Notes under the pieces: generated by a model
Database searches by the model: none
Seen by the model: only the letters and a program-made list of their open reading frames with translations
What the model was told of the DNA's origin: nothing
Shown: positions 61,194 through 64,000 of the stretch, one piece after another
How positions within the stretch are numbered: position 1 is the stretch's first letter
Layout: each line of letters begins with the position of its first letter
NCBI RefSeq assembly: GCF_902374955.1
Contig: NZ_CABKRX010000056.1
Location: forward strand, 1 to 64,000
Reading direction: 5' to 3'
From: Bacillus massilioanorexius
GTDB lineage: Bacteria > Bacillota > Bacilli > Bacillales > DSM-1321
Length of the DNA: 64,000 nucleotides
Position numbers and translations under genes: made by a program

Positions 61194-62408
61194 TTATTTC
61201 ACAAGGCCATGTGGATCAATAACATATTTTCTTGCAGCTCCTTGATCAAAATCCTGATATCCTTTTGGGGACTCATCTAAAGAAATGACCGTTGCGTTAA
61301 CAGCTTTTGCAATTTGAGCTCTTCCGCTTAAAATAGCTGCCATTAAATCACGATGATATTTCATAACAGGTGTTTGTCCAGTTACAAATGTATGAGCTTT
61401 TGCCCAACCTAAGCCAAGACGAATTTTTAACGTTCCAATTTTCGCATCTTCGTCAATTCCACCTGGATCTCCTGTTACATATAATCCTGGAATACCTAGT
61501 CTACCTCCTGCACGTGTCACCTGCATAATAGAATTTAAGACTGTCGCTGGCGCTTCAATAGCATTGGCTCCATGCCCAGAGGCTTCAAAGCCTACACAAT
61601 CTACCGCGCAATCTACTTCAGGTGCTCCTAATATTTGATCAATTTGCTCCCCTAAATCTGGATGATTGCGAAGATTCACCGTTTCACATCCAAAGCTTTT
61701 CGCTTGTGCAAGTCTTTCTTCATTTAAATCACCAACAATCACGACAGCGGCTCCTAATAATTGTGCTGAATGAGCCGCTGCTAGTCCAACTGGACCCGCA
61801 CCTGCAATATATACTGTTGATCCTGGTTTAACTCCTGCACTTACTGCACCATGATAGCCAGTTGGGAATATATCAGAAAGCATCGTTAAATCTCTTATTT
61901 TCTCCATAGCTTGATCTTTATCTGGAAATTTTAATAGTTGGAAATCTGCATAAGGAACCATTACATATTCAGATTGACCGCCAACCCATCCTCCCATATC
62001 GACATAACCATATGCTGAACCAGGACGATCTGGGTTTACGTTTTCACAAATATGAGTATTTCGTTCTTTACAACTACGGCACCGACCACAGGCAATATTA
62101 AACGGCACTGATACTAAATCACCTTTTTTAATAAATTCTACATCACTTCCTACTTCAATAACTTCCCCTGTTATTTCATGTCCAAGTACTAAACCTGTTG
62201 GAGCTGTAGTTCTTCCTCTCACCATATGTTGATCGCTTCCACATATATTCGTTGTCACCACTTTTAAGATTACTCCATGATCGCATTTACGCCCTACATT
62301 AAGTGGATTTACACCCGGTCCGTCTCTTAAAATTAAATCTGGAAAGCCAATATCCTGAACCTCTACCTTCCCTGGCCCCATATAAGCTACTGCTCTATTT
62401 CCTACCAC
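61194..62408 (-). CDS. fdhA: Zinc-dependent formaldehyde dehydrogenase (glutathione-independent type)
   Basis: A 404-residue medium-chain dehydrogenase of the Pseudomonas FdhA type, which oxidises formaldehyde with NAD+ without glutathione. The catalytic zinc ligands are in TTNICGSDQHM and GLVLGHEITGEV, and the structural zinc in IACGRCRSCKERNTHICE. The Rossmann motif YIAGAGPVGLAAAHSA and GWVGGQSEYVMVP are also typical. The start is GTG at 62408 with GGAGG 8 nt upstream. It is a single gene. Related enzymes can act on other aldehydes or alcohols, so the substrate is likely but not certain. Confidence 0.9.
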   Translation of the reverse strand: MVGNRAVAYMGPGKVEVQDIGFPDLILRDGPGVNPLNVGRKCDHGVILKVVTTNICGSDQHMVRGRTTAPTGLVLGHEITGEVIEVGSDVEFIKKGDLVSVPFNIACGRCRSCKERNTHICENVNPDRPGSAYGYVDMGGWVGGQSEYVMVPYADFQLLKFPDKDQAMEKIRDLTMLSDIFPTGYHGAVSAGVKPGSTVYIAGAGPVGLAAAHSAQLLGAAVVIVGDLNEERLAQAKSFGCETVNLRNHPDLGEQIDQILGAPEVDCAVDCVGFEASGHGANAIEAPATVLNSIMQVTRAGGRLGIPGLYVTGDPGGIDEDAKIGTLKIRLGLGWAKAHTFVTGQTPVMKYHRDLMAAILSGRAQIAKAVNATVISLDESPKGYQDFDQGAARKYVIDPHGLVK

Positions 62409-62482
62409 TTGCCATTCCTCCCCTTTTCATATAATTGTTGCAATCTATTCATATGCATAATTTGTCCTATTCATGACAAATA

Positions 62483-62532
62483 AAAAAACTTGTAGCCAAC
62501 TTTTTTAATAAGAGATTGTTCTACAAGTTTTT
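62483..62532. terminator. Hairpin past the SDR remnant
   Basis: AAAAAACTTGTAG and CTACAAGTTTTT pair around a long loop. On the minus strand it lies downstream of the SDR fossil and upstream of the formaldehyde dehydrogenase, so it was probably that gene's terminator. Confidence 0.6.
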
Positions 62533-62589
62533 CTGCATATAAACACTCTGAAATATAGACTATACTTCCTTCGGTCTCTTTTCTAGTAA

Positions 62590-62745
62590 CGTAACCACGA
62601 ATACCAGGAAAAAATTATCGATGATACATACCCGAACATGTCCATTAATGTAACTAGATTCATCGCTTGCTAAAAGTAATATGGCAGCCACAATTTCTTG
62701 AGGCTTGCGCTCGTCTAGATGACAAGTGGTATTTTCGACAAAAGT
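62590..62745 (-). pseudogene. C-terminal remnant of a short-chain dehydrogenase
   Basis: Read leftward, the DNA encodes STFVENTTCHLDERKPQEI followed by VAAILLLASDESSYINGHVRV, the characteristic C-terminal SDR segment (PEEIAxxxxFLASDESSYxxGxxxxVDGG). The GG end and the rest of the gene are missing; a stop precedes STFV. No start or ribosome site. This lies in the 600-bp gap between fdhA and fabF; the rest of that gap is AT-rich with no other gene. Confidence 0.75.
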
Positions 62746-62927
62746 TGATTAACAAAAGGTTTTTATGAAAAAGTGAAAAGCACTTTCTTATCATTACTAC
62801 CAAGATCTGAGGAACATTCGAGAAAACGACTAGAACTTATTGTTAATAGATAGTAGGAATAAATCATGTCATGGATCATGCATAGAGATTCGACAATGAA
62901 AAAAATTTTTAACAATTTCGAGAAAAT

Positions 62928-62957
62928 TGTAAAAAATTGTATGTTATGAAGTACAAT
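62928..62957 (+). promoter_or_regulatory. Possible promoter of fabF
   Basis: TTGTAA (62928-62933) and TACAAT (62952-62957) with an 18-nt spacer, about 50 bp upstream of the start codon. No FapR-type operator (TTAGTACC-like palindrome) was seen. Confidence 0.45.
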
Positions 62958-63008
62958 AAACATAAAATTATTGTCTACTAAAAATAGAAATAGAATCGGG
63001 GAAAAATT

Positions 63009-64000
63009 ATGAAAAGACGAGTTGTCATTACAGGTATTGGAGCAATTAGCCCGCTAGGACTCTCAGCAGAAGAAACTTGGGAAAGAATTATAAGCGGGCA
63101 GTCGGGTATTGATTTTGTAAAATGCGTTCAAGATGATACGATTCCAGTAAAAGTGGCAGCAGAAGTCGATGGATTTGAATTAGAGAAATATATGGGTACA
63201 AACCGAAAAAGAAAGAAAATGGATCGATTCACTGAATTTGCCGTTGCAGCAAGCATAATGGCATTAAATGATTCAAAACTTATTATCGATCAATCAAATG
63301 CAGAACGAGTTGGTGTTTGGATTGGTTCTGGTATTGGTGGTACACTGACATTCGAAAAAGAGTGCCAAAACTTATTTGAAAATGGAACAAGAAAGATTAG
63401 TCCCATTTTAGTCCCTACTATTATTCCTGATATGGCTAGCGGACAAGTTTCTATAGCTATAGGTGCAAAAGGAATCAATAATTGTTCGGTAACAGCTTGT
63501 GCTAGCGGTGCTAATTCTATCGGTGATTCCTTCCGAGCCATTCAGTATGGTGATGTAGATATTATGATATCAGGTGGATCTGAAGCATCTATTTCAAGAA
63601 TGGCTCTAGCTAGCTTTTCAAATATGAATGCTATCTCCAAAAATCCCGATCCCTATAAAGCAAGTCGTCCATTTGATAAAAATCGGGACGGTTTCGTTTT
63701 AGGAGAAGGTGCGGGCATTATCGTATTGGAAGAATTAGAGCATGCTTTACAACGAAATGCTCCTATATATGCAGAAATAGTCGGTTACGGATCAACAGGT
63801 GATGCCTATCACTTTACAACTCCAGCACCTGGTGGCGAAGGTGCTGTACGCGCCATGAAACTGGCTCTTCAAAATGCTGGATTACAACCTGAACAGATTG
63901 ATTACATAAATGCTCATGGTACTTCTACGTACTACAATGATTTATATGAAACGCAAGCAATTAAAACATTATTCGGGGATTATGCCTTTAGCATACCTAT
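63009..64000 (+). CDS. fabF: Beta-ketoacyl-ACP synthase II (FabF), cut by the window end
   Basis: The first 330 residues of a KAS II enzyme, which elongates acyl-ACP with malonyl-ACP in fatty acid synthesis. It begins MKRRVVITGIGAISPLGLSA. The active-site cysteine is Cys164 in SVTACASGANS and the first catalytic histidine is His303 in INAHGTSTYYND; the second His and C-terminus (about 80 residues) lie beyond the window. GGGG AAAAATT precedes the ATG. Unlike the usual Bacillus fabH-fabF pair, no fabH is upstream, so this may be a second copy or a separate fabF. Confidence 0.92.
   Translation, partial: MKRRVVITGIGAISPLGLSAEETWERIISGQSGIDFVKCVQDDTIPVKVAAEVDGFELEKYMGTNRKRKKMDRFTEFAVAASIMALNDSKLIIDQSNAERVGVWIGSGIGGTLTFEKECQNLFENGTRKISPILVPTIIPDMASGQVSIAIGAKGINNCSVTACASGANSIGDSFRAIQYGDVDIMISGGSEASISRMALASFSNMNAISKNPDPYKASRPFDKNRDGFVLGEGAGIIVLEELEHALQRNAPIYAEIVGYGSTGDAYHFTTPAPGGEGAVRAMKLALQNAGLQPEQIDYINAHGTSTYYNDLYETQAIKTLFGDYAFSIP

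Noticed and set aside
1..64000. CRISPR array, tRNA, rRNA, prophage or integrated plasmid
   Set aside because: No regularly spaced repeats, no cloverleaf-like sequence, and no integrase, capsid or replication gene was seen.

Overview
The window comes from a low-GC, spore-former-type Gram-positive bacterium of the family Bacillaceae. The evidence is the AT-rich composition, strong AGGAGG-like ribosome sites with frequent GTG/TTG starts, and the set of families: LiaIHFSR, a Bacillus-type NO synthase oxygenase, a YxiN/DbpA helicase, a YtrA-type GntR operon, CcpA-type cre sites and HmoA. I cannot fix the genus. It looks like an ordinary chromosomal segment with no prophage, integron, CRISPR array, tRNA or rRNA that I could see.

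Layout. 0.2-7.1 kb: a lactonase, then a leftward lia cell-envelope stress operon (liaI, liaH/pspA, liaF, liaS, liaR) extended by a HAD phosphatase and a methyltransferase carrying a degenerate nucleotidyltransferase-like N-terminus. 7.2-11 kb: a histidine phosphatase with purU, then two tandem degV paralogues, the first broken by a frameshift. 11.3-13 kb: a free-standing glutaminyl-tRNA synthetase. 13-17.1 kb: an argininosuccinate-lyase-like enzyme paired with a BadF/NAGK-type kinase, divergent from a dicarboxylate/amino-acid symporter. 17.3-23.7 kb: an extended SDR, DedA, a VanRS-like two-component system with a large extracellular sensor, and a formate/nitrite channel under a perfect cre. 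23.7-26.8 kb: a YtrA-like operon with a candidate YtrA-type operator. 27-33.2 kb: pepT, bacterial NO synthase, a GlcD-type FAD oxidoreductase, and an SDR divergent from a LysR regulator.

33.3-38.5 kb is a complete sucrose utilisation locus (LacI regulator, sucrose:H+ symporter, GH32 hydrolase, fructokinase) with two cre boxes flanking a LacI-type palindrome. 38.7-41.7 kb has a secreted protein and an ABC-2 export system with an HTH-AbrB regulator. 41.9-48 kb holds a DbpA helicase and a cellobiose/beta-glucoside PTS locus (IIA, IIB, 6-phospho-beta-glucosidase, IIC, GntR/UTRA regulator) with a predicted operator and cre. 48.4-56.9 kb has small membrane and editing proteins, a phosphodiesterase-type hydrolase, a UMF1-type MFS protein, a TPR/LprI lipoprotein, HmoA and a polar amino-acid ABC transporter. 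57-60.3 kb is aspT-aspD, the aspartate:alanine exchanger with aspartate 4-decarboxylase, a known proton-motive decarboxylation cycle. 60.5-62.8 kb contains a deletion scar that fuses the 3' parts of two divergent genes (FecCD permease and an NAD(P)/FAD oxidoreductase), a formaldehyde-dehydrogenase-type enzyme and an SDR remnant. The window ends inside fabF.

Themes. Carbohydrate loci (sucrose, beta-glucosides, probably formate export) share CcpA-type sites. Envelope stress is covered by Lia, a YtrA-like operon and a VanRS-like pair. A recurring palindromic terminator with an AAGTGATT-like inner stem closes many genes. I found no clearly new multi-gene system. The most unusual items are the aspTD pair, the ASL-like/BadF pair, the stand-alone GlnRS, the degenerate-NTase methyltransferase in the lia operon, and the fossil deletion scar near 60.8 kb.
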